Notes: generated by a model from the sequence alone, not told the origin. A DNA stretch of 19,445 nucleotides from DATGFB01 sp032160545 (GCA_032160545.1 JAVHVN010000152.1:1-19445); one strand, 5' to 3'; positions 6,991 to 13,502 are shown, counted from the first letter of the stretch. Program-made: numbers and translations.

Positions 6991-7797
6991 ATGCGCAAAG
7001 TACGTTCTATTCTCGCGCTCGCTGCGGGGGCCGGCTTGGTCTTCGCGGGGGTGAGCGCGGCAGGCGCGGTGCCCGTTGCACCGTCACCGCTGACGTGTAC
7101 CGGGGGTGCGGTCAACTCCGGCACCTACTCGTCGGTGACCATCACCGGCGTGTGCTACGTCCCCAACGGCGCGTACGTGACGGTGCTCGGCAATGTTTTG
7201 GTGGCTCCGCACGCCTCGTTCGACGCCGAGTCGTACTCCACGCTGTACGTCAAGGGCAACATCATCGCCGGCGCCGGCTCGTTCCTGGGTCTCGGTTGCA
7301 CGCCGGCCCACCCGTGCGACGTCCAGGGCGGCGAGAATTTTCTCAAGCCGGCGTCGGAGCTCACGCACTCGTTCTCCAACGACACCGTCGACGGTGACGT
7401 CGTCCTCAACGCGGTGTTCGACGCCGCGATCAACGGCAACGTGATCAAGGGCAACCTGACCTCCACCGGCGGTGGCCCCGGCTTCTCGCTGGACCCCTGG
7501 ATCCCGTTCTCGATCAAGGACAACGAGATCAGGGGCAGCCTCTCGGTGAGCGGCCTGCGCACGAGCTGGTTCGGCGCCATTCGCAACACCGTTTACAAGA
7601 ACGTCACGATCACCAGCAACCGTAGCGCCGACCCGGACTCCACCGAGGTGGTGTCGAACTGGATCGGCGGCAACCTGGTGTGCGCCGGCAACACGCCGAA
7701 GGCACAGATCGGTGACTCGTACGGTTACCCGAACTGGGTCGGTGGCGTGGCCACCGGCGAGTGCGCAACGCTGACCGGACCGATCCTCATCGGGTAG
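6991..7797 (+). CDS. Secreted protein of unknown function, beta-solenoid-like
   Basis: I do not recognise a named family. The 268-aa product begins with a clear Sec signal peptide: basic MRKVRS, a hydrophobic stretch to about residue 22, then AAGA|VPVAP with likely cleavage after Ala26. The mature part has no membrane segment and is rich in Gly, Asn, Ser, Thr and Val. Short spaced motifs recur: INGNVIKGNLTS, IKDNEIRGSLSV, IRNTVYKNVTIT and VVSNWIGGNLVCAGN. Such Asn/Gly turn plus alternating hydrophobic rungs suggests a right-handed parallel beta-helix. Six cysteines could form disulphides outside the cell. ATG 6991 is chosen for its strong GGGGAGGG ribosome binding site and because the signal peptide starts there. 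It is monocistronic, with its own AT-rich promoter region and a strong terminator. Possible roles such as surface or matrix protein are guesses. Confidence 0.85.
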   Translation: MRKVRSILALAAGAGLVFAGVSAAGAVPVAPSPLTCTGGAVNSGTYSSVTITGVCYVPNGAYVTVLGNVLVAPHASFDAESYSTLYVKGNIIAGAGSFLGLGCTPAHPCDVQGGENFLKPASELTHSFSNDTVDGDVVLNAVFDAAINGNVIKGNLTSTGGGPGFSLDPWIPFSIKDNEIRGSLSVSGLRTSWFGAIRNTVYKNVTITSNRSADPDSTEVVSNWIGGNLVCAGNTPKAQIGDSYGYPNWVGGVATGECATLTGPILIG

Positions 7798-7819
7798 GGG
7801 CCGCACCGTTCGACCGAAC

Positions 7820-7850
7820 GCCGCCCGCGCGAGACTCTCGCGCGGGCGGC
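7820..7850 (+). terminator. Hairpin terminator of the secreted-protein gene
   Basis: GCCGCCCGCGCGA at 7820-7832 pairs perfectly with 7838-7850 around the loop GACTC, followed by the T-rich TTCGTGTT. It begins 23 bp after the stop codon. It separates the secreted-protein gene from the downstream amidohydrolase, which has its own promoter. Confidence 0.85.
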
Positions 7851-7903
7851 TTCGTGTTGCCGTGCCGGTAGCCCTGAGTTTTCAAGATCCACTCGGACGG
7901 GCC

Positions 7904-7909
7904 TACGGT
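7904..7909 (+). promoter_or_regulatory. -10 box of the amidohydrolase gene, leaderless
   Basis: TACGGT is followed by seven bases and the ATG at 7917. TTCAAG at 7881-7886, 17 bp upstream, is a poor but correctly spaced -35. The in-frame GTG at 7908 lies inside the hexamer and so is unlikely to be the start. GGTGGAG could alternatively act as a ribosome binding site if transcription starts further upstream. Confidence 0.5.
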
Positions 7910-7916
7910 GGAGTTC

Positions 7917-9128
7917 ATGACGCAAGCCACCGGAAGTGTCGCCATCACCGGCGGCCGGGTCGTGCCCGTCGACGGACCGGTACTCGAGCAGGGAACCGTC
8001 CTCGTCGTCGACGGCCTCGTCGCGGCGATCGGTACCGACGTCGAGATCCCGGCCGGCGTGCCGCGAGTCGACGCGGCCGGGTGCTGGGTGCTGCCGGGCT
8101 TCGTCGACGCCCACGCCCACGTCGGCATCGACGAGGAGAGCCAGGGCTGGGCCGGCAACGACACCAACGAGATGACCGATCCGAACGGCGCCCGGATGCG
8201 CGCGCTGGACGCCATCAACCCCCTCGACGAGGGGTTCCGGGACGCGCTGTCCGGCGGCGTGACCGCCGTCGTCGTGAAGCCCGGCAGCGGCAATCCGATC
8301 GGCGGGCAGACGGTCGCGATCAAGACGTGGGGCCGCATCGTCGACGAGATGGTCATCAAGGCACCAGTGAGCGTCAAGAGCGCGCTCGGTGAGAACCCGA
8401 AGCGCGTGTACGGCGAGAAGAAGCAGCTGCCCTCGACCAGGCAGGGCGTCGCCGCGGTCATCCGCGACGCGATGATGAAGGCGCAGGACTACCGGGCCAA
8501 GCGCGCGACAGCGGCGAGCAAGGACGAGCCGTTCGACCGCGACCCGACCTGCGAGGTGCTGGTGCGGGTGCTCGACGGTGAGCTGCCCTGGTGCCAGCAC
8601 ACGCACCGCGCCGACGACATCGCCACGGCGATCCGGCTCGCGGACGAGTTCGGCTACCGGCTGGTGGTCAACCATGCCACGGAGGGCTTCCTGCTCGCGG
8701 ACGTCCTCGCCGAGCGCGGGATCCCGTGCATCGTCGGCCCGCTGTTCACGACTCGTTCGAAGGTCGAGCTGCGGGAGCGGACGCTCGCCAATCCGGGCCG
8801 GCTGGCCGCGGCCGGCGTCGAGGTGGCTCTGACCACCGACCATCCGGTGGTACCGATCAACTTCCTCGTGCATCAGGCGACGCTTGCGGTGAAGGAGGGC
8901 ATGACCCCGGATGACGCGCTGCGGTCCCTCACCGTCAACCCGGCCCGCATGATGGGCATCGACGACCGGGTCGGTGCGCTGCGTCCCGGTCTCGACGGCG
9001 ACGTCGTCATCTGGGACGGCGATCCGCTCGACGTGATGAGCCGGGCGGTCCAGGTCTACGTCAGCGGGGTGCCGGTCTATGCCTGGCGCGATGGGGCGGG
9101 AGCGACCGAGCGCCCCTTTCGCACCTGA
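7917..9128 (+). CDS. Metal-dependent amidohydrolase, substrate unknown
   Basis: A 403-aa cytoplasmic protein of the amidohydrolase superfamily, in the imidazolonepropionase-related group (COG1228-like). Residues 1-60 form the small beta-sandwich (GGRVVPVDGPVLEQGTVLVVDG). The metal-binding HxH follows in GFVDAHAHVG (His66, His68), then HTHRADD near 229-235, NHATEGF near 251, and the catalytic-type Asp in TTDHPVVP near 309. The C-terminus closes the sandwich (VGALRPGLDGDVVIWDGDPLD). The run WAGNDTNEMTDP and ALGENPKRVYGEKKQ are typical of one widespread, uncharacterised subgroup rather than of HutI itself. No hut genes are nearby, so histidine breakdown is not supported. It is monocistronic and convergent with glyA at a 15-bp gap without an obvious hairpin. 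A GTG at 7908 is an alternative start. Confidence 0.85.
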   Translation: MTQATGSVAITGGRVVPVDGPVLEQGTVLVVDGLVAAIGTDVEIPAGVPRVDAAGCWVLPGFVDAHAHVGIDEESQGWAGNDTNEMTDPNGARMRALDAINPLDEGFRDALSGGVTAVVVKPGSGNPIGGQTVAIKTWGRIVDEMVIKAPVSVKSALGENPKRVYGEKKQLPSTRQGVAAVIRDAMMKAQDYRAKRATAASKDEPFDRDPTCEVLVRVLDGELPWCQHTHRADDIATAIRLADEFGYRLVVNHATEGFLLADVLAERGIPCIVGPLFTTRSKVELRERTLANPGRLAAAGVEVALTTDHPVVPINFLVHQATLAVKEGMTPDDALRSLTVNPARMMGIDDRVGALRPGLDGDVVIWDGDPLDVMSRAVQVYVSGVPVYAWRDGAGATERPFRT

Positions 9129-9143
9129 CCGGCCGCTCCTGCT

Positions 9144-10607
9144 TCAGAGTTCGAGGCCGGGGTACAGCGGGTTCGCCGAGAGCAGCTCCTCGGCGGCGCC
9201 ATGGGTCTTGCCGGCGACGCCGTCCGCGATCGCGTACTTCGCCTTGGACGAGCCGCCGGACGCGGCCGTGGTCGGTGAGGTAGCGCCGAGCACGTCCACG
9301 ATCAGCTCGGCGACCCGGTCGAACTCGGCCGCACCGAACCCGCGCGAGGTGAGCGCCGGGGTGCCGATTCGCACGCCGGACGTGTACCAGGCGCCGTTCG
9401 GGTCGCGCGGGATCGCGTTGCGGTTGGTGACGATGCCGGAGTCGAGCAGGGCCGACTCGGCCTGGCGTCCGGTGAGGCCGAACGAGCTGACATCGATGAG
9501 CACGAGGTGGTTGTCGGTGCCGCCGGTGACGAGCCGGGCGCCGCGCTTCGTGAGCCCCTCGGCGAGCGCGACCGCGTTGTCGACAACGTTCTGCGCGTAC
9601 GTCCGGAACGACGGCTGCCGCGCCTCGGCAAGGGCGACGGCTTTGGCGGCCATGACCTGCCCGAGCGGGCCGCCGAGCACCATCGGGCAGCCGCGGTCGA
9701 CCGCGTCGGCGTACTCGGGCTGGCAGAGCACCATGCCGCCGCGTGGGCCACGCAGTGACTTGTGCGTGGTGGTCGTGGTGACGTGCGCGTGCGGGACCGG
9801 GTCGTAGTCGCCGGTGAACACCTTGCCGGCGACCAAGCCGGCGAAGTGCGCCATGTCGACCATCAGGGTGGCCCCGACCTCGTCGGCGATCTCGCGCATG
9901 GTCGCGAAGTTGATGCGGCGCGGGTATGCGGAGTACCCGGCGATGAGGATGAGCGGCCGGAACTCGCGTGCCTTCGCGCGCACGACGTCGTAGTCGAGCA
10001 GCCCGGTCTCGGGGTCGGTGCCGTACGAGGACTGGTGGAACATCTTGCCGCTGATGTTGGGCCGGAAGCCGTGGGTGAGGTGGCCGCCGGCGTCGAGCGA
10101 CATGCCCAGAGCACGCTGATCACCGAGCGCCTTGCGCAGGGTTTCCCAGTCGTCGTCGCTGAGGTCGTTGACATGCTTGGCGCCGGCCTTCTGCAGGGCC
10201 GGCGACTCGACGCGATGGGCCAGGATCGCCCAGAAGGCGACGAGGTTGGCGTCGATGCCCGAATGCGGCTGGACGTACGCGTGCGGGGCGCCGAACAGCT
10301 CCGTGGCGTGGTCGGCGGCCAGTTGCTCGACGGTGTCGATGTTCTGGCACCCCGCGTAGAACCGGTGGCCGATCGTCCCCTCGGCGTACTTGTCCGAGAG
10401 CCAGGTGCCCATGGTGAGCAGCACGGCGGGGGAGGCGTAGTTCTCGCTGGCAATCAGCTTGAGGGAGGCCCGCTGGTCGGCCAGCTCGCTTCGGATCGCG
10501 CCGGCGATCCCGGGCTCGACCGCTGCGATGACCTCGAGAGCACTGCGGTACGCGGCCGAGGCGGCCGAGGCGTCGAAGGGCAGCGACAGCGGGGACGGCG
10601 ACGACAT
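9144..10607 (-). CDS. glyA: Serine hydroxymethyltransferase, long actinobacterial form
   Basis: PLP enzyme that converts serine and tetrahydrofolate to glycine and 5,10-methylene-THF, feeding one-carbon units to purine and other syntheses. At 487 aa it is longer than the usual 415-435 aa. The core is intact: LIASENYASPAVLL, HRFYAGCQNIDTVEQLA, YVQPHSGIDAN, DMAHFAGLVAG, and the PLP-binding TTTTTHKSLRGPRGGM with Lys283. The extra length includes a segment around residues 131-168 (ESPALQKAGAKHVNDLSDDD) and an extended C-terminus (about 440-487). ATG 10607 is preceded on the minus strand by GGAGG at 10622-10618, 10 nt away. It is divergent from the acyl-CoA dehydrogenase gene across 141 bp. I am sure of the family; whether it is the sole GlyA of the genome is unknown. 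Confidence 0.94.
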   Translation of the reverse strand: MSSPSPLSLPFDASAASAAYRSALEVIAAVEPGIAGAIRSELADQRASLKLIASENYASPAVLLTMGTWLSDKYAEGTIGHRFYAGCQNIDTVEQLAADHATELFGAPHAYVQPHSGIDANLVAFWAILAHRVESPALQKAGAKHVNDLSDDDWETLRKALGDQRALGMSLDAGGHLTHGFRPNISGKMFHQSSYGTDPETGLLDYDVVRAKAREFRPLILIAGYSAYPRRINFATMREIADEVGATLMVDMAHFAGLVAGKVFTGDYDPVPHAHVTTTTTHKSLRGPRGGMVLCQPEYADAVDRGCPMVLGGPLGQVMAAKAVALAEARQPSFRTYAQNVVDNAVALAEGLTKRGARLVTGGTDNHLVLIDVSSFGLTGRQAESALLDSGIVTNRNAIPRDPNGAWYTSGVRIGTPALTSRGFGAAEFDRVAELIVDVLGATSPTTAASGGSSKAKYAIADGVAGKTHGAAEELLSANPLYPGLEL

Positions 10608-10648
10608 GGCGGCAGGGCCTCCAGGGAGAACGGGAATCGGCCCGAATC

Positions 10649-10654
10649 ACTGTA
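10649..10654 (-). promoter_or_regulatory. Candidate -10 box of glyA
   Basis: Minus-strand TACAGT matches TANNNT and would start transcription near 10642, leaving a roughly 35-nt leader that includes the GGAGG ribosome binding site at 10622-10618. No recognisable -35 element or riboswitch-like structure is seen in the 141-bp divergent region. Confidence 0.35.
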
Positions 10655-10735
10655 TCGGTGTAGCGGGTGTCGCCCTCGACCCGTCGATCCACGACCGCGT
10701 CGGGCGTGACGCTGAAGGACTTTACTAGGGCGTCC

Positions 10736-10741
10736 TACTAT
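10736..10741 (+). promoter_or_regulatory. -10 box of the acyl-CoA dehydrogenase gene, leaderless
   Basis: TACTAT is followed by seven bases (CGGGGGT) and the ATG at 10749. The G-run is only one base from the ATG, too close to serve as a ribosome binding site. A second TACTA sits 13 bp upstream (10723-10727) with TAGG/CCTA symmetry between them, which might be a small regulatory site. Confidence 0.5.
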
Positions 10742-10748
10742 CGGGGGT

Positions 10749-11912
10749 ATGAGCACAGAGGATTCCGCTTTCGAGCTGTACCAGCTCCCCGAGGAACACC
10801 GGCTGCTGCGCGCCGCGGTGCGCGAGCTCGCCGACCATCGCATCGCGCCGCGCGCCGCCGATATCGACGAGTCCGGCGAGTTCCCGTACGACGTGTACGC
10901 CGAGCTGGTCCGCTCCGAGTTCCACGCGGTGCACATCCCGGCCGAGTACGGCGGGGTCGGCGCCGATGCGATCTCGGCGTGCATCGTCGTCGAGGAGGTC
11001 GCGCGTGCGTGCGCCTCGTCCTCGCTGATCCCCGCGGTGAACAAGCTGGGCACCATGCCGATAATCCTGGCGGGCTCGGAGGAGCTGAAGAAGCAGGTAC
11101 TCGCGCCCGTCGCGGCAGGCGCAGCGATGGTCAGCTATGCGCTGTCCGAGCGCGAGGCCGGCTCGGACGCCGCATCGATGCGCACGCGCGCCGTGCGCGA
11201 CGCCGATCGCTGGGTGCTCAACGGGACGAAGGCGTGGATCACCAACGCGGGCGTCTCGACCTACTACACCGTCATGGCGGTGACCGACCCCCAGGCCGGT
11301 GCCAACGGCATCTCGGCCTTCGTCGTGCACAAGGACGATCCCGGGTTCTCGGTCGGAGCCAAGGAACGCAAGCTCGGCATCAAGGGCTCGCCGACGTGCG
11401 AGATCTACTTCGAGGACTGCACCATCCCCGCCGACCGGATCATCGGTGAGCCCGGCACCGGGTTCAAGACGGCGCTGCGCACGCTCGACCACACCAGGCT
11501 GACCATCGGGGCGCAGGCACTGGGCATCGCACAGGGCGCGTTCGACGCGGCGCTGGCCTATGTCCAGGAGCGCAGGCAGTTCGGCAAGCGCATCGCGGAC
11601 TTCCAGGGCATCCAGTTCATGCTCGCCGACATGGCGATGCGCATCGAGGCGGCGCGGCACCTCGTCTACGCGGCGGCCGCCCGTGCCGAACGCGGCGAGC
11701 CGAACCTGACGTTCACGTCGTCCGCCGCGAAGGTCTTCGCCTCGGACACCGCGATGTCGGTGACGACCGACGCCGTCCAGCTCTTCGGCGGCGCGGGGTA
11801 CACCCGTGACTTCCCGGTCGAGCGGATGATGCGCGACGCGAAGATCACGCAGATCTACGAGGGCACCAACCAGATCAACCGCATGGTCATGGCCCGCAAC
11901 CTGACGAAGTAG
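10749..11912 (+). CDS. Acyl-CoA dehydrogenase, FadE25-like
   Basis: FAD-dependent dehydrogenase that introduces the trans-2 double bond into an acyl-CoA, passing electrons to ETF. The 387-aa protein has all three ACAD domains: N-terminal helical (about 15-125, AEYGGVGADAISACIVVEEVAR), beta-barrel with YALSEREAGSDAASMRTRA and WITNAGVSTYYTVMAV, and C-terminal helical with ERRQFGKRIADFQGIQFMLADMA. The catalytic Glu lies in ITQIYEGTNQINRMVMAR, at about residue 371. From memory the sequence closely follows mycobacterial FadE25 (for example the IPAVNKLGTM and KERKLGIKGSPT runs). In mycobacteria fadE25 lies next to purE; here about 9.5 kb separates them. The start is ATG 10749 after a TACTAT box. 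Substrate chain length cannot be read from the sequence. Confidence 0.93.
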   Translation: MSTEDSAFELYQLPEEHRLLRAAVRELADHRIAPRAADIDESGEFPYDVYAELVRSEFHAVHIPAEYGGVGADAISACIVVEEVARACASSSLIPAVNKLGTMPIILAGSEELKKQVLAPVAAGAAMVSYALSEREAGSDAASMRTRAVRDADRWVLNGTKAWITNAGVSTYYTVMAVTDPQAGANGISAFVVHKDDPGFSVGAKERKLGIKGSPTCEIYFEDCTIPADRIIGEPGTGFKTALRTLDHTRLTIGAQALGIAQGAFDAALAYVQERRQFGKRIADFQGIQFMLADMAMRIEAARHLVYAAAARAERGEPNLTFTSSAAKVFASDTAMSVTTDAVQLFGGAGYTRDFPVERMMRDAKITQIYEGTNQINRMVMARNLTK

Positions 11913-11937
11913 CCCCTCCCGGACCGGCCGCTCGTGC

Positions 11938-11971
11938 GTAGCAGGGTGCTACGCTCGTATCAACCTGCTAC
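11938..11971 (+). promoter_or_regulatory. Promoter-operator of the toxin-antitoxin module
   Basis: GTAGCAGGGTGCTAC at 11938-11952 is an inverted repeat with a 3-bp centre. A further TGCTAC at 11966-11971 repeats the right half 19 bp downstream, about two helical turns. The 8-mers at 11938-11945 and 11964-11971 (GTAGCAGG and CCTGCTAC) also pair as an outer inverted repeat. The -10 candidate TACGCT (11950-11955) overlaps the central half-site, and AAGGAG at 11972-11977 is the ribosome binding site directly after the last half-site. Repression by the antitoxin alone or with the toxin is the expected logic for such modules, but is inferred. Confidence 0.65.
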
Positions 11972-11983
11972 AAGGAGTGTGCG

Positions 11984-12373
11984 ATGTCCGAGGTCCACGA
12001 CAAGGTGACCCGGTTCGCGGCCGAGCTGGTCGATGCGGCGGCCGCCGAGGGCGCTCGCCAGTCCCGCTCGGCCAAGCAGCAGCTCGACCACTGGGTGCGC
12101 GTCGGACGGGCCGTGTCCGGCTTCGAATCGGCCGCGCGCCACCGAGTCGAAGCCGCCCTTGCGGGGCAGCTGGCGACCAGCGAGCTCACCGCCGAGGAGG
12201 GCGTGGCGTTCAATGCCGAGGTGAGCGCCGGGCTCGAGGAGCGCCTCGCCGCCACCCACTACGGCCGCGTGCTCGCCGCCGAGGGTGTCACCACGGTCGC
12301 GCTCGACGATCAAGGCCACCTGCGCGAGTACCACCCCGACGGCACCGACGCCCTTCTCCCCCTCACCGCCTGA
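11984..12373 (+). CDS. ParD-like antitoxin
   Basis: Predicted antitoxin of a type II module, 129 aa. Residues 27-43 (QSRSAKQQLDHWVRVGR) match the ParD-like/TA-antitoxin domain, a ribbon-helix-helix-type DNA-binding region in which SRS, the IEHW-like QLDHW and GRA are the recurring features. Residues about 45-95 are helical and charged. The C-terminal 95-129 (YGRVLAAEGVTTVALDDQGHLREYHPDG) resembles a small beta-rich tail that could hold the toxin. The start is certain: AAGGAG lies 6 nt before the ATG. The operator upstream fits autoregulation. The toxin gene follows after 45 bp in the same frame, with no other stop codon between. A ParD-like partner rather than an epsilon or PezA antitoxin is notable. 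The family call rests on the short motif plus context. Confidence 0.8.
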   Translation: MSEVHDKVTRFAAELVDAAAAEGARQSRSAKQQLDHWVRVGRAVSGFESAARHRVEAALAGQLATSELTAEEGVAFNAEVSAGLEERLAATHYGRVLAAEGVTTVALDDQGHLREYHPDGTDALLPLTA

Positions 12374-12418
12374 CCCGCCTGCCGCGCGCGCCGACGACAC
12401 GGACAGGGCCAGGCCGGC

Positions 12419-13003
12419 GTGTTGCGCGCGGATCTGGTCGTAGGACCCAACGGCTCCGGGAAGTCGACCTTCGTCCGCCTCACGCTGTCCCAGGCCCTGC
12501 CGGCGGGGGTGGCGTTCGTCAACGCCGACGACATCGCCGCACGGCGGTGGCCCGAGGACCCAGCAGCTCACGCCTACGACGCCGCCCAGGTCGCGGCGCA
12601 GACCCGTGCCGCGCTGATCCGCGCTCGGCGGCCGTTCATCGCCGAGACGGTCTTCTCCCACCCGTCCAAGCTGGAGCTTGTCGAGTCCGCGCATTCCGTG
12701 GGCTTCACGGTTCTCCTGCACGTCCTGCTCCTGCCCGAGCAGCTCGCCGTGGCGCGCGTCGAGCACCGCGTCAGCGCCGGCGGGCACTCGGTTCCGGAGG
12801 AGAAGATCCGCCAGAGGTACCGGCGACTCTGGCCTTTGGTCGCCACCGCGACGGCTCGCGCCGACGCGGCGACGGTGTACGACAACTCCCGCATCGAGGG
12901 TCCCCGGATCGTCGCGCAGCTCGTCGGCGGCGTGCCGGTCGGCGCCGTGACCTGGCCGGCGTGGACACCGCAGCCCCTGTTGAGCGCGTGGCCCCGCACC
13001 TGA
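12419..13003 (+). CDS. Zeta-toxin-like P-loop kinase (COG4185 type)
   Basis: Predicted toxin, 194 aa. It has a Walker A GPNGSGKST at residues 9-17, FVNADDIA at 33-40 with a candidate catalytic Asp37, AETVFSH at 75-81 with Glu76, a basic helix with Arg113 and Arg117, GGHSVPEEKIRQRYRRLW at 121-138 with the lid arginines, and VYDNSRIEGPRIVA from 153. This order is that of COG4185 kinases related to zeta toxins; studied zeta and PezT proteins phosphorylate UDP-N-acetylglucosamine and block wall synthesis. Whether this shorter form shares that substrate is not known. GTG 12419 is the likely start because it leaves an intact fold; GGACAGGG at 12401-12408 is a weak ribosome binding site. The gene ends 7 bp from gpx on the other strand. 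All core motifs look intact, so the gene is probably functional. Confidence 0.85.
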   Translation: MLRADLVVGPNGSGKSTFVRLTLSQALPAGVAFVNADDIAARRWPEDPAAHAYDAAQVAAQTRAALIRARRPFIAETVFSHPSKLELVESAHSVGFTVLLHVLLLPEQLAVARVEHRVSAGGHSVPEEKIRQRYRRLWPLVATATARADAATVYDNSRIEGPRIVAQLVGGVPVGAVTWPAWTPQPLLSAWPRT

Positions 13004-13014
13004 TCGGCGATCAG
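13000..13014. repeat. 15-bp palindrome joining two stop codons
   Basis: CTGATCGGCGATCAG is a perfect 7-bp inverted repeat with one central base. Its left arm contains the toxin TGA (13001-13003) and its right arm contains the gpx stop read on the other strand (13013-13011). It is too short for a strong terminator, but no other hairpin is seen between these convergent genes. Confidence 0.5.
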
Positions 13015-13502
13015 CCCAGGACTGCGTCGATCGCGTCGACGACCTCTCGCGCGTCCGGCTCGGTCTGCGGGCCGAACCGCGCGCAGACCTGGCCCGCCGG
13101 CGTGATCAGGAACTTCTCGAAGTTCCACCGGATGTCGCCGCTCTCGCCGTGGGCGTCGGCGAAGCCGGTGAGCACCGCATAGATCGGGTCGCGGTCGGCG
13201 CCGTTGACGTCGACCTTGGCCGACATCGGGAACGTGACGCCGTAGTTGGCCGAGCAGAACGCCTGGATCTCGTCCGCCGTACCGGGCTCCTGACCGCCGA
13301 ACTGGTTACACGGGAACCCGATGACCGTGAAGCCGCGAGCGGAGAGCCGTTCGTGCAGTGCTTCGAGCTTTGCGTACTGCGGTGTCAGGCCACAACGGCT
13401 GGCCACGTTGACCACCAGCGCGGCTTTGCCGCCGGTCAACGCGCCGAGCGTGGTCGGCTCACCCTGCAGGGACGTGACGGGCAGTTCGAGCAGATCGCTC
13501 AC
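13011..13502 (-). CDS. Glutathione peroxidase family protein (Cys type)
   Basis: Thiol peroxidase of the GPx family, 163 aa, the usual length. The peroxidatic Cys37 is in NVASRCGLTPQY and is encoded by TGT, so this is not a selenoprotein. The remaining catalytic tetrad is visible: Gln71 in FPCNQFGGQEPG, and Trp126-Asn127 in WNFEKFLI. Cys83 (QAFCSANYG) lies 46 residues after Cys37 where thioredoxin-dependent GPx enzymes keep the resolving Cys. That suggests thioredoxin (or a mycothiol system) rather than glutathione as reductant. GTG 13502 is chosen because AGGAG precedes it at 6 nt and the family starts at this point; the frame is open further upstream but nothing conserved is there. It follows scoB by 52 bp on the same strand with no clear promoter, so it is probably the last gene of a sco operon. 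Confidence 0.92.
   Translation of the reverse strand: MSDLLELPVTSLQGEPTTLGALTGGKAALVVNVASRCGLTPQYAKLEALHERLSARGFTVIGFPCNQFGGQEPGTADEIQAFCSANYGVTFPMSAKVDVNGADRDPIYAVLTGFADAHGESGDIRWNFEKFLITPAGQVCARFGPQTEPDAREVVDAIDAVLG

Noticed and set aside
5340..7397. 685-codon plus-strand open frame opposite long gnd
   Set aside because: GC-rich third positions leave the antisense frame of gnd open. The translation has no recognisable domain and runs out of frame into the secreted-protein gene.
13353..13400. Possible selenocysteine at the GPx active site
   Set aside because: The active-site codon is TGT (Cys37), not TGA, and no SECIS-like element was sought or needed.
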